From NCBI RefSeq assembly GCF_014066305.1, contig NW_023501094.1, positions 1-64,000 of the forward strand: a stretch of DNA of 64,000 nucleotides, written 5' to 3'. The position numbers and the translations under genes were made by a program. Below, one piece after another: positions 22,586-34,181 of this stretch. Each line of letters begins with the position of its first letter. The first letter of the stretch is position 1. The stretch is from Letharia columbiana (lineage: Eukaryota; Ascomycota; Lecanoromycetes; Lecanorales; Parmeliaceae). The notes beneath the pieces are model-generated. The model did no database searches. It was not told the DNA's origin and worked only from the letters and a program-made list of their open reading frames with translations.

Positions 22586-23372
22586 TCATGCTGCTAGCCC
22601 CTGTCGAAAATGCTGCGCTCCCAAACTCGGTGCCGTAGGCCGGGTTCCAGCCTTTGTTTCCGACTGCTGGTTCGTCGAAGTGAGTACATATGAGTTCATG
22701 CCATCGTTTAAGAGAGGAAAGGCATTTGTCACGCGCTCTATAACTCTGAGGAAACAGCCATCGAGGATAGCCTTTGGCCAACCCTGGTAAGACCTTGTTG
22801 AACGCCCAGAAGTCTTCAACGAAAGTGGGGTGCTTCAAAGAAGACTTTGGCCACACATGGCCTCAACAGCTGCGGGAAACAATCCTGCTTGGGAAACTTG
22901 ACCATTACGGGCGTACAGAGTCAGTATGCAAAAGACGCTCGGTCAGATTCGTCGTAAAGCGCCTAGCGAAAGGCTTCAAACCATCGCCTGTTAAGAATGT
23001 TGACACCGACGAGTATGTGAGATATTCGATGCGGAGATGCGGCGGAACTTTACTGTGTGGGTGCGGTTGCAGATGATGACCAAAATCGTCATCCATCCAA
23101 AAGGCCAACGCGTCCTTCGGCATCTTGCACATGTTGTGGACAGAAAGAGCTTTGTAGGCTTTGTTGTGCAAATCTGGCTCCTTCCAGATAGCTTGTATGA
23201 TCTCGGAACCCGATATGAGGTACAGATTCGTAACCAACAGTCGAAGTCGAGCAGGAATATGTTTGAATCGAGTACTTGACAGCATTCTGATATTGTGGAG
23301 ACAATCAGACAGACTTGCATCCAGAAGATATGAATCCAGACGACAGTTGCAGTCTTGCCTCGATTCGAACAC
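22586..23372 (-). pseudogene. Cytochrome P450 pseudogene (CYP7/8-like fungal type)
   Basis: Two minus-strand frames carry successive parts of one P450. The first (23372-22905) reads STRFKHIPARLRLLVTNLYL, ISGSEIIQAIWKEPDLHNKA, then DDFGHHLQPHPHSKVPPHLR and STFLTGDGLKPFARRF. The second (22856-22542) reads HPTFVEDFWAFNKVLPGLAK, GYPRWLFPQSYRARDKCLSS. These match the N-terminal third of fungal P450s resembling sterol 7-hydroxylase/prostacyclin synthase. Between them the frame is broken: a stop follows TDSVRP, the next coding patch (VEAMCGQSLL) lies in another frame, and a further shift is needed before HPTFVEDFW. The I-helix, ExxR and Cys loop are missing, and downstream (22585-22244) only non-P450 sequence is seen. 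The family call is by remembered resemblance. Confidence 0.65.
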
Positions 23373-23600
23373 TCATGACGGGCAAGCACATCAGCCAGAA
23401 GCATCGCTCCTGCAAGAACAAGCCCTAGCTCGCATAGTTAGAATGGCACTAAAGCTGCGTCTGCTTCATGCATGCAACTTCCGGCAAACTTGAGGGTTGA
23501 CGCGGAGGCTAGTCTGCTCCGTTGCATGCATGATCCCAAGAAAGTAAGACTCTGCCTCACCAATAATCTTTTTTGCGCTGTTACCACCCACCATTACCTC

Positions 23601-26600
23601 TAGTCATGGGTATATGAAGGCATTCTCTGTACATAGATATCCTTCTTCCTTAGACATCATTAAGAATACTATATCTAGTAATAAGTCTCATTATAGCAGT
23701 AACTACATACCCAGATATTTACTAATACTAATTAGTATACTTCAATACTAGTATATAGATTAGCAAGGCTATACTCTTAAAGGAAGTTCCGCCTCGATAT
23801 CGCCGCGATAGCTTCACACGGTTCTATGTTACTTAATCGATTCCGCTTATTATAACGATTCGATTAAATAGAACTATAATTTCTATAATTCCTATAACTT
23901 CTACCCAGCAGAGAAAACACCTAGAAAAACATTAAATACTATTAAGCTTCACACTATATTAATATATAATATACACTTAAAATGAACTTTAAGGATAAGA
24001 AATCTGACTCTTTAGAGACATCATCTAATACTATAACTCTATATTAACTAAAGAATATACTAAATAAGGAGAGTCGAACTAATAGATACCGATGAGAGAA
24101 TCGAATAATTTATTCGTTAGAGAATATAAGACTATAATAAAAATAAATGAGAGTCCCTCTCCGATATCTTTACTAAGGAATTTCGACTATTCGCTAAGAA
24201 GGACTTTAAGGCCCTTTTCAAAGAATAGCAATATGGCTTACGAAACTGCCTACGAAATAATAAAGTCTATATTAAGAAAGGACGAGGGGTTTTAATAGCC
24301 GAATTATTGGCGAATATAATTTAAGAAGAAACCCTATAGCTACTAGACGACGAGAATCGTCCTTCACTAAAGCATCAATACCCTCCTCAGCAGCAGCCTT
24401 ATCAGCCTTATCGACCGGAGAACACTATTCCTCTCCCCCGCAACCGCCTTATCAGCAGCCTTATCGACCGGAGAATACTGTTCCTCTCCCCCGCAACCGC
24501 CTTATCAACCGGAGAATCCTACTCTAATTCTCCCCCAACACCAGCCTACGGCCCAAATTACCGAGTCCCACACCTACTACCCTCGCCTTATCAAGTTATT
24601 TAAGACTTCGATATCGAATAAAACTATGGCCATAGTAAGGAACTCACTACCTGGCCTAAATTATATACTATCGAGGAGAAGTACGATGGAAAGCCCTATC
24701 GAGAGTCTTAGCTACAAATTTATGATTTTTATAAATCTTTATAAGAGAGCCGAGATTCCCCTAGTAGATCCTTTAAATAGTATTTTCTAACTATACTAAA
24801 ATCAATAGTATTAAAATATTACTACTCTAGTTATTAAGGGATTAGCCTTATTATTTAATAACTCTTCGATTCATTTTTAGAGCTATTTCGAGGGAGAAGA
24901 ATATCGTCGTCTTATGCTTTGTAAGTGGAATAGTATTAGTCTAAGAGGCTTACTTCGAGCTAGTCTCGAAAAGAATAAAGGGATTATCTTTAATAAGATG
25001 ATTTAATAACTTCGTCAAATCTAAAGAGGGCTAAACTACGAATTTTAGTTAGATATAGCACTTCGAAATAAGATAGTTATCTCTTATAGTAATATCTCTA
25101 TATATAGTATTATAATTCTATAATAGACGACTATAATTACGGGGCTAATTAATAATATCTATACTATAATCGAGAATTACGAAGAAGCTATAAAGGCTAA
25201 GAGATTCGAGCTACTTAGGCCTATAATATACTTTACTAATCGAAAGTATTATATTAATCCTTTAAATCAACCTTCAAATTAAGGTAATTATAGTAGACCG
25301 TCTTCGAAAATAAATAGCTTTTAGAAAAAGGGTGCTATATCTATGGGAAGATACGCTACTAATTAACTAAGTATATCGATAAGAAACGCTAGAAGTCTCG
25401 AAATAAGTTCGCTAAGCGGTTTATCGGCTCTATTAATAAGCGATATAACTTTTATATTTAAGAGTTTAAAGGCTAGAAGAATAAGATCGAGGATTTTAAG
25501 GCCTTAACTCTCGATATTTAAGATAATCAACTTAAAAGAGGCCGAAAACTTTATTATAACCACTTTTATAGTTATATCGAATTAAGCCTAAGCATATTAC
25601 TTAAAGCTTTTCAGCTATTTTATATATTATAATATTATTAAGTCTAGTAGCTTTCTTAATATTAGTCGATATATCTTAAAGTAGTTTTATAATATTATAC
25701 TAGATATCGAAGTCGTATATATATTTACTACTAAATACGATTAAGTAGAAGCCTATATAAGGGAATTTGATATATAACTAAATATTACTACTAATAGTAT
25801 TATCGCCTAATTTAAAATTAAGATAGTAGCATTAATTAGAAAACTTATAGTAGATTCTCTTTATTAGCCGAGTCGACTTCCACGTAATATAAACTAATAC
25901 CTTATTTCTACTATATATTTAAGATATAAATAGACTAGAGATCTATCTAAATAACCTTAAGAATTAAGTTATTTTAAGAAATAAATCTACGATTCTAATT
26001 ATTCGCTTTTACGAATATTTATTCTTAATATAGAGTTCTATATTAGTTAATTATCTAATCGATATCGAGTTATATTAACTATATCGTCGATTCGATTATC
26101 TCTTAATTAATAGACTTATTCGAACCCTAAAGAAAGCTGGCTACGACGACTTCGAATATCGTTATATACTTAAACGAATTATCGAGTTCTATACACTCTA
26201 TTAGAAGCACTCTCGATCTCTTAGACCGTTTTAAATTCTCACTTAAGAACGAGGATAATATCTATTTCAATTATATAATTATTATCGACGTTCTCTATAT
26301 TAACGATAGCCTAGTTCTATAAGTTATTAATAAGAGAACTTTATTTTAGATCGCCCGATGACTAACGAATATAACTATCTTTTATATATAGAATATACTT
26401 AGACTATACTAAATAGACGTATATATCAAATCTTTAGATATTATTATTTATAACGCTAAGACTAATTTTAATAATATCGAGTTTAGATAAAACGCTAGAA
26501 CTCTAAGTATTTAAACGAAATGCGTATTAGTTAAGGCCGCTAATTCTATCGGCCTAGTAAAACGATATTATACTTTATTAAGACGAGCCTATTCGATAAT

Positions 26601-29059
26601 TACTGCGGAATTAAAGAACTAAGATATTAAAGAAGAAGATTCGTCTATAAATAGCTATTAAGGCTATTAACGATATAGCCGAATATAATAACGATATTAT
26701 TCTCTATATTGCTAGTTTTTAAAACCTTTCTCTTATATTACGAATGACGATATATTAACTCTATCTACTATTAAGAGAGTAAAAGCTATTACTATAGTAA
26801 TAAGCTGAAGTTATAAAACTTTACGCTAAGAGATAAGTTAATAACGCTCTTATATTAGCGAAACGGCTCTTAGATAATAAGAATATATAATACTTTAATT
26901 AGTTTCTCGATACTAGTATAAAGAACGTATTAAAAGAAGTAGACTAAACTATATAAATTGCTAGCCACTTCTCGAGAGATATATATCGTCGAATTATCTA
27001 ATAGTTCTATAGACTTTCGAATTACTATTCGTTAAGCTATATTTAAAAGAAATAAATACTCTTAATCGAGTCTCTCGAGTTTCTCGAATAAGAATCTCTA
27101 TAGTTAGACGATACTTAATACGAAAATAACGATAATTAAGATTATTAAGACTCTTCTTAGAACGCTTTACTACGTTATAACCCTCCTCGACGTCGATATA
27201 CTTTCGCCCATTTTCGAAACTCTTCTAATATTACGATTTATATATCTAAGTTTATACTATAGTTACCTTTATCGAACTTCTAGATATCCTAATAAAAAGA
27301 ACTAAATAAACTACTTGAAAAGGGTATATTTAAGATTATAAAGATCGAAGATATTCTCGTAGAAGCACGGATATTTGATAGTCGTTTTGTGGATTAAATT
27401 AAGAATAAGGGTATCGAGAAAGTCTTCGAGAAGTCGCGACTAGTAGTATAAGTATTTAATAACTCGAAGAAGTATAGGATTCTCACTTAGGCCCTCTATT
27501 ATTTAACGGGCTAGTTAACAACTTATTATCGCTCTATCATTAGCTATCCTATAGCTATCTCTATATCTACGCGATATTACTTAGATATATATATAATCTC
27601 AATTCGAATTAGCTAGAGATATCTTTATTTTAGCCTTAGCTGAAATGAGATTATTATCGAGAACGATACTTCGTATTATTCTCCCTCTCTATAGAATTGC
27701 TAAGTTCGATATCTACTAATTTTAGATATATTATAAATATTATATAAAGAAGCTGGGAATAACCTCGTCTATATTCGATACTTATCTACTATTTAATAAC
27801 GATATAATAGTAATTATTGGCTTATAAACCGATAACTCTCTTATCGCCGATATCACCGAGTTTATAGATATAGAATTATAAGAACTTATACGCCGCTAAA
27901 CTACTAGCTAAGTTATTCAAGAGACTTACTTCAAAATAGCCTCTCGAATTTAATAGATTTATTATTACTCTCGAGGATAATATAAGAATTAGTTAACTTA
28001 GATAAGCGAAGAAGATTTAATTACTTACGAAATCGTTTACGAAAGAATAATACGTCGCCTAACGAGTATAAGAAGTATATATCGCTACTATATTACAGCT
28101 ATAAGCGATATTCGCCTTATTATATACCGCCTAGATTATAGAATCTATATACGAGGATACTTAGTATCTAAATCGCTATCTTTTATAGTAAATAGAAGAA
28201 AGAGGTCTTATATTCGTTAAGTTAGATATAACGTCTCTAAGAATCATAGCTTTTACGAATTCGTTATTCGCTAATAATAAAGATCTCTCTTTCTAAATCG
28301 GCTATATAATAGCCCTAGCTAACGCTTAGAATAAGGCTAATATTATTTATTAATAATCGATTAAATGTCGCCGAGTTACTAGAAGCGTATTAGCCTTCGA
28401 ACTTTACATATTATCTCTAGAATTCGACGTTATAGCTACTATAAAATCTACTCTAGATTAAATCTTCTCTAATACTTTCTAGAGGAAGATACCTCTTTCT
28501 ATATATATAGACTCGAAATCTCTATATAAATATCTTATTAAGCTAGGGATAATATAAGAGAAAAGACTAATAATAGATATTCTATATCTAAGATAGTCGT
28601 ATAAACAACGGGAGATTACTGAGATCCTATAGATTAGAGGAGATAAGAATTCAGCTAATTTAATAATAAAGGATAAGGGATATAACGTACTATAACGTCT
28701 AGTGGATATACGAATTATCTAGAACTAGATCTAGAAGGCTAGGTGGAAAGATAAGATACTAATATTAATTAATAGAAAGCCGTCTTAGCGTAGTGCTACT
28801 AGAAATACGCCTAGTATAACCGAATCTACGCCTACTATAGTAGAGGGAGTAATTGCGGTTATAGGGGTTACGGAGAAGGAATATAACATGTAAATAGCCT
28901 CATTTTCTGTTTTTTGCCAGTGTTGGAACGACTCAACACTCGCTACCACTAGTACCCATTCGGTCTAGTCATGGGTATATGAAGGCATTCTCTATACATA
29001 GATATCCTTCTTCCTTAGACATCATTAAGAATACCATATCTAGTGATAAGTCTCATTAT
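23601..29059 (+). mobile_element. Full-length Ty1/copia retrotransposon destroyed by RIP
   Basis: Both ends carry related LTR sequence (recognisable at 23601-23697 and 28921-29059). Through dense stops the plus-strand translation still shows, in order: gag with the same N-terminus and Pro-rich repeats as the 1-1727 copy (from 23982), a Cys-rich patch, integrase (RRFDYLLINRLIRTLKKAGY, then KHSRS, FNYTIIIDVLYINDS, near 26080-26350) and reverse transcriptase (IKNKGIEKVFEKSRLVV near 27400, ALAEMRLLSR). The integrase-before-RT order defines Ty1/copia. CpA and TpG are almost absent, TpA is in excess and CpG is retained, as left by RIP. No intact ORF remains. Exact LTR ends are uncertain. Confidence 0.85.
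28921..29059 (+). repeat. 3' LTR of the RIP-degraded copia element
   Basis: Starts TGTTGGAACGACTCAACACT after the residual 3' end of pol and shares its downstream part with 23601-23697 and with the LTR at 142-1. It looks truncated at the outer end compared with the 5' copy. Confidence 0.65.
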
Positions 29060-30456
29060 TCGGATACTGCTGGAACGGGTGCGGTGGCGATTTTTTTGAT
29101 CTTGTTTGCGTTGATTTTGGTGGTGGTTTCGCTTCGATATGCGATAACTGGTGTTTTGGAGAAAAAAATCGATCGATGCGAATGCGTTCTGTTGAGCGTG
29201 GGGTGGTATCCGCTCCACTTCTCACGTTGTTTTAGCATCAACTCACCCTAGCACGTAACTGTTATCCATTTTCGAAAGACCACTACACTTAAATAAGCAT
29301 CCTGACATGAGCATCTGGCGTCTTGTACCCTAGTTCAGTTCCGCCCTCGACAGCAGCGTCGAGCATTCCAACCACACACCTTGCTTTCATCACAGCCAGC
29401 GCACACATCCACCGCTTTCTTGTCCGAACAATACCTCAAGAATCGAAGAAAGGACTTATGGCAAAAGGGCAACCTGTATTGTCTCCCATCCTAGGTACTC
29501 GAAACAAACGTATTCTTACAGATATCTGTTCCATCTCCTGGAACGCCAAATAGGCGATGATTCCACGTTCTGGATATGCCTGATGAGTAGCGAAAAACAG
29601 CCATGGAAAATAGATGGCTCTCAGTGGTTAGATGAACACCCACTTATAAACGTGTGACGCTTTTGGAGATGAAACCGTCAATGTGTGCCACTGTTAGGGA
29701 CTGTTAATGAAAATCTCTGTGTCTTGAAGACTCTAGATCCGTGACATTTCTGAGCACAATCGCCTTGCAAACACTCTCGACCCGTGATATCTTCAGACAT
29801 TACATTATCTCTAAAGACACGTAACAGTCTTGGGTCAGAAGTCTCTTGACATGTGATGTCAAATTTCTGATAACCCCCAACCCGAAAAAATGCAACGATT
29901 TCAGGGACGAAGCCACTCAAAGCGCCTGAACTTCAGGTAGTATCCCCAACAAATGTACAAACTTTTTGACCTTCCGAAGGATCGATCCTAATAGATATAC
30001 ATCGTTTTGAGGGGAAGGAGCCACTCAACGTGCAATATCTTCAGGGATTATCCCCCTGGACATACCATATCGGTTTGCGTGATATCTGCTATTAAATTCC
30101 ACGCCGCGAACAGTGAATTGGATAAACCGGTGAATCGAATTAGTGAAGTAAAATAAAGAATCGATATGATAGATCGAACTGGGGAATCGGATCAGTGAAT
30201 CAAAAAATCAGTGAATCAAGACGGTGAATACTGCTGGCGCCACGCTAGCGAGTATATCTTCTCCGTCCCACCTTCATCGACTTCTTATCCGACCTACACA
30301 TCTCCGACCTCGACCACCTCCAAGCTTACCCAACGCCCTCCAACCTGCAAATCTCCCGACCTGGACAGCCCCCAAGAGTACCCAACGGCCTCCAACTGAC
30401 ACAACTTCGATCTCGGCCGCCTCCGGAATTTACCCTGCATCTCCAAAGTACACATC
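29060..30456. other. Intergenic; degenerate short repeats upstream of an F-box gene
   Basis: No supported gene. At 30110-30225 a degenerate repeat of the type AGTGAATCxxAT occurs at least five times. At 30290-30500 related blocks of about 60 bp (each with a variant of GAGTACCCAACGCCTCCAAC) repeat and run into the N-terminal codons of the following gene. Confidence 0.4.
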
Positions 30457-31128
30457 TTGAACCTCAACCGTCCCAGAGAGTACCCGACGCCTTCAACAAA
30501 AACGACCCCAATAAACCACGCAAGGCAAGCTTCTCCCCCCTTCAAGCGTACCAAAACACAAAGAGCTCAACGCCTCCAGATGCCCACCGCGAACCTCTTC
30601 AGCTTACCGGCCGAAATGATAGCCGAAATAACATCCCACCTACCCGCCGCCTCCGTCGCAAACATGCACCTCGCATGCCACTCCCTCCACGCCATCACCA
30701 AGCCCGCCCCGCCCCTCGACAAACAAGCCTGGCGCCGCTTCCACCAGGACTTCGAAACCACCGCGCGGCGCACGAAAGCGCCCATCAGGCTGGCTTGTTC
30801 GCGCTGCATGAAGCTGCTTCCGCCGGCCAGCTTCCAAGACAGCCAGGCGAAACGGAAGTGCGACAGGCTGGAGGGACGGGTGTGCTTCAAGTGCGGGGTC
30901 ATGGAAGGGTATTACAACGTGCGGGACTTTCTGCACGGGAAGGAGGTGTGTTTTTCTTGCTTTGCGTGTCCGGAGCCGAGGAAGGTGGAGGAGGAGGCGG
31001 TGTATACGGACCGCGAGGCGGGAATGCCGGTGCACGCTGGGGTTGGTCGGGCGGACACGGGGAGCAAAAGGTGGTGCAAGGGATGTTGGAGGGTGGTGAC
31101 GATGTATGTAAATGCGAGACTGGTCTGA
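30457..31128 (+). CDS. F-box protein with Cys-rich (zinc-ribbon-like) C-terminus, paralogue 1
   Basis: A single exon of 223 aa from 30457. An inner ATG at 30580 would give 182 aa beginning MPTANLF and may be the better start, since the upstream codons fall in a degenerate repeat. An F-box lies at about residues 46-85 (LFSLPAEMIAEITSHLPAAS, VANMHLACHSLHAIT). After a basic linker come paired cysteines: CSRCMKLLP, CFKCG, CFSCFAC and finally RWCKGCWRVV. F-box proteins recruit substrates to SCF ubiquitin ligases through Skp1; the cysteines may bind zinc and form the substrate-facing part. The layout is the same as in the gene at 32027, so the two are probably tandem paralogues. Targets are unknown. 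F-box confidence is good; zinc binding is inferred. Confidence 0.8.
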   Translation: MNLNRPREYPTPSTKTTPINHARQASPPFKRTKTQRAQRLQMPTANLFSLPAEMIAEITSHLPAASVANMHLACHSLHAITKPAPPLDKQAWRRFHQDFETTARRTKAPIRLACSRCMKLLPPASFQDSQAKRKCDRLEGRVCFKCGVMEGYYNVRDFLHGKEVCFSCFACPEPRKVEEEAVYTDREAGMPVHAGVGRADTGSKRWCKGCWRVVTMYVNARLV

Positions 31129-32026
31129 AATGGTAGGGAATTTCTCGCTGCGTGGCCCGATCTGTGTGATCAAAGCTGCGAAACGGCGTTGAGATGGCGA
31201 TTGAGGCTATGAGCATTGGGACAAGAGCGGGTCAACACGAGATGAGAGGCATTATATGGTAGAAGCAGCTTAATTCAGCCGGGCGGGAGGAAATGGACCG
31301 ATGAATGTATTTTATGGAAGGAAAGTCGCTCACAAGAACAATCTGTACAAAGGGGATAACAGGAAAATTCTTGTACATTAGACGATACGAAATGCTCTGA
31401 CAGAGATGTGACAATCGAAAAGCTTGCAAGCGAAACCGATTGATGCTTGTCACATTTGAGCCAAATGTGACCGCCTAACGATCGATATCTCTGCAAAACT
31501 ACAAGATCGGCAAACTAAGGGATGAGATCTTACTCCATTAATATTCAGCAGCAATTCAAAAAATACAGACGGGAGGGAAGATCAACGAGCAATAGCGCGT
31601 AAGACTGAAAGCGCAAGCACTGTGTGCAACGAGAAGAAATCATAAACAGTGAATTCGAAAGTCTTCCGCAGCAGTGAATGGGAGAAGTGAAGTACCAAAG
31701 CTGTCCTTCCCATCATTGAACCCCTTGAACCGAACTCTTCCTCCTACAGTACCCACACACTCTCCGCATCAGACTTCAACGTTGGGGCAACTTTCTTCCT
31801 CCTGCACGTCTCAATTAGGTTGCATCTCCGATCACTGTTACTTACATAGGTGAGAGTGATGCAATGACCTATAGTCAATCCAAAACGGCAAACTAAATGA
31901 GTCTTATGTGAGCAGATCTGAAGCACGAATCGCGACATCACGCTAGAGCGAGATTCCAAAGCATGGGACCCAAAATGAGGCGCTTAAAGAAGCAAGGGTA
32001 AGAAATTCCTGCGGTTTTCATGTTCA
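31129..32026. other. Spacer between the two F-box genes
   Basis: No coding signal found on either strand. Confidence 0.5.
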
Positions 32027-32605
32027 GTGGACGAAGTGTTAATTCTGAGTAGCAAATCTCGGCTCCTGGAAATGCCTCCAGAGCTGCAGAGCATGATTGC
32101 AGGCAAGCTTGATGCCGTCTCTCTCTGCAACCTCAAGCTCGTCTGCAAGGGTATCGACACGTGGACCAAAGATCCGCCCAAGCTATCGGCTTCGGAATGG
32201 CAACAGTACCACTCGATTTTTGAGACACAAGCTCGCAGGCGCCGCAAGCTCCAGACATTCGGTTGCTCGGGCTGCAAGAAACTCTTGGACAAGGGGGTTT
32301 TCAGTGACGCAGCGGCACGTAATTTACTCAACAAGGGCCGCCTGTGCATCAGCTGTGCGATCCACAAGGGATCTCACGACAAGCGCAATTTCAAGGTTAA
32401 TGAAAGAGAGGTTTTCGGATGTCGAGGGTGTGAGAAAGCTAGGCCGCTGGGCAAGGAGGACACATGCTTGGTGGATAAGACTCGTTGGTACGAGGATTTT
32501 CCCGAGATTGACCCTGGTAGCTTCCTTGCTTCGCGTGGGGTTCGATGGTGTCGTGGTTGCTGGACCATCATAGAGAGATACCGCTCGCTGGACAGGTCAC
32601 TGTAA
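32027..32605 (+). CDS. F-box protein with Cys-rich C-terminus, paralogue 2
   Basis: A single exon of 192 aa. An F-box lies at residues 12-50 (RLLEMPPELQSMIAGKLDAV, SLCNLKLVCKGIDTWT). It is followed by an aromatic/basic linker (WQQYHSIFETQARRRRKLQT), then FGCSGCKKLLD, a downstream CISCAIH, FGCRGCEKARPL and RWCRGCWTIIERYRS. The spacing WxxxHxxFETxARR...CxxC...CxxC...CxxC...RWCxGCW is shared with the gene at 30457, while overall identity looks modest. This implies an old local duplication or an expanded fungal family. The expected role is as an SCF substrate receptor. The gene is convergent with KTI12, about 205 bp away. An upstream in-frame extension is not seen. Confidence 0.8.
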   Translation: MDEVLILSSKSRLLEMPPELQSMIAGKLDAVSLCNLKLVCKGIDTWTKDPPKLSASEWQQYHSIFETQARRRRKLQTFGCSGCKKLLDKGVFSDAAARNLLNKGRLCISCAIHKGSHDKRNFKVNEREVFGCRGCEKARPLGKEDTCLVDKTRWYEDFPEIDPGSFLASRGVRWCRGCWTIIERYRSLDRSL

Positions 32606-32809
32606 CGGTGCAGCAAGCGAGGTTTTCTGGCTGACAGACTTGGCTGCTGGTGGGAAATTCCCTGGAATGAGCATTTGCGTTGGTCGGAGCCCTTGCGGAT
32701 CGGCCTTCGGAGGATCAATATGCAACTCGAATGTGTTCACTTCGATTGCCACTTTTCTCCAACACAGCAACAATGCAGCAGACTGAGCCGCAAAAGAGCA
32801 TGCGAAGTC

Positions 32810-33798
32810 TCAAACGAGGTTGTCATTCAGGTATTCAATGAAAGAACTTCGGATCCTGGCCTTGGGAAGATTATGCAGCCGATTGAGTGATATAAATTGG
32901 CGTCTAAATCTTTGCAGTTGTGGCAATGAGACCGGGTTTGCAGGTAGTTCGATGGTGCCCTCGGCTATTGCAAGCTCCCCTCCTCCATCGCCCGGGTGAT
33001 CCTTCTGCCATTCCATAATCACGTTCAATACTCCCTGCGAGATCTTGTCAAGCTCGTAAAGGTAATCTGACTCGGTGGCGGGTTTCTGCGATGGTAAATG
33101 AGCTTCTTTTTATTGTACCTGTGGGGAAATTTGCAACCCTACCATCACGGTGGCCGGATTCGGCTTGACTGTTTTTGCTTTGCCCTCGGAACCAACCATA
33201 GCGTCCCATATATCCTGGCATGGTGGAGCCTCGTCATCGTAAGGGACCGTGAAGAGCGGACTGTCCCACCTCGTCATGCCGTTTGGCTCCTCGTACCTAT
33301 AGACCAGGTTGTCGAAGATGTCCACCGGATAGCCATCGTCTTTGCTACCGCTTTCAAGGATCCTCGTGTTGATCTCTCGACATGAACTAATGGGCGTTCC
33401 TACGTGGACCTTTAGGTTCATCAGCCTAAGTCCTATGAGTCAACGCTTGAGCGAATGCTGACCACGCAGCTTGGGGTGTGCACAGCTTTTGCTTCGCAAT
33501 ACAGCTGATAGCGGAATCCCTTTATGTAGTTCAAGCTATCGGCGATGACGACGGTATCCTTTCCCAAAGCTCGCTTCACCGCGGAGTATTCGGTAGCGCG
33601 GGCATCCTTCTCCGTTCGAGCCTCTCGGTAGACGTGGCGATCGAGGCCAAGAGACTGATGATTGATATGGCAGACTTTCAGGCGGCTGATTCGTGCATCT
33701 GAAGAAGCTTGGATCTTGGACTTGAAGGATTCGACCAGCTGATTGGAACGGTAGGTCTTTCCTGACGCAGGGTAGCCTGAGATGAGGATCAGCTGCAT
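32810..33798 (-). CDS. KTI12: KTI12-like Elongator-associated P-loop ATPase
   Basis: Three exons (33798-33463, 33409-33143, 33085-32810) with introns of 53 and 57 nt give 291-292 aa, the normal size. The protein starts MQLILISGYPASGKTYRSNQ, with a Walker A motif at residues 8-15. It continues with the family segments LGKDTVVIADSLNYIKGFRY, QLYCEAKAVHTPSCV, VHVGTP, CREIN, the NLVYRYEEPNGMTRWDSPLF block and PCQDIWDAMVG. The C-terminal domain has NRLHNLPKARIRSSFIEYLN. Kti12 binds Elongator and tRNA and is required for wobble-uridine modification (mcm5/ncm5), with effects on translation. Family membership is clear; the function is by homology. The gene is convergent with the F-box gene at 32027 and divergent from the CsbD-like gene at 34182, with which it shares a 383-bp upstream region. 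Confidence 0.94.
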
Positions 33799-34181
33799 CT
33801 GTCAGTGATGCGTGCGAGTCAAGAGATGGCAAGTCTACGTACAGGCATTTCCGGGTGATTGCTCTATGTCACCATAATGAAGGTTTCTGTGGGATGTTGG
33901 TGATGGTATTGTCTTAGATGATGGGAATGTCACAGAATCTCATGACCTTGACATGCCCCGCTACGTCAGCCAAGCCCTGTCAAAAGACCCTGGTTTCTGC
34001 CCCACCTGCCCCTCGCTTCTGCGAGTCAAAAGTAAACACGCCCGAGTATTAATCTCTTTCCTTTCTCTTTCCCATTCTTTCTTGCCCTCACTATTACACC
34101 TACTTACGGAACACAAAACAACTTCCATCTTCATCACCACCACTCTACCAATCTTCCCAATCCCTACCTTCAACACCAAAT
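33799..34181. promoter_or_regulatory. Bidirectional upstream region between KTI12 and the CsbD-like gene
   Basis: The 383 bp between divergent start codons contain pyrimidine-rich tracts (34045-34090, CTTTCCTTTCTC) typical of fungal core promoters, just upstream of the CsbD-like gene. No specific operator was identified. Confidence 0.4.

Noticed and set aside
28979..29251. 90-codon frame with a hydrophobic segment spanning the copia LTR end
   Set aside because: It starts inside the LTR and continues into flanking DNA; the hydrophobic stretch is likely accidental.
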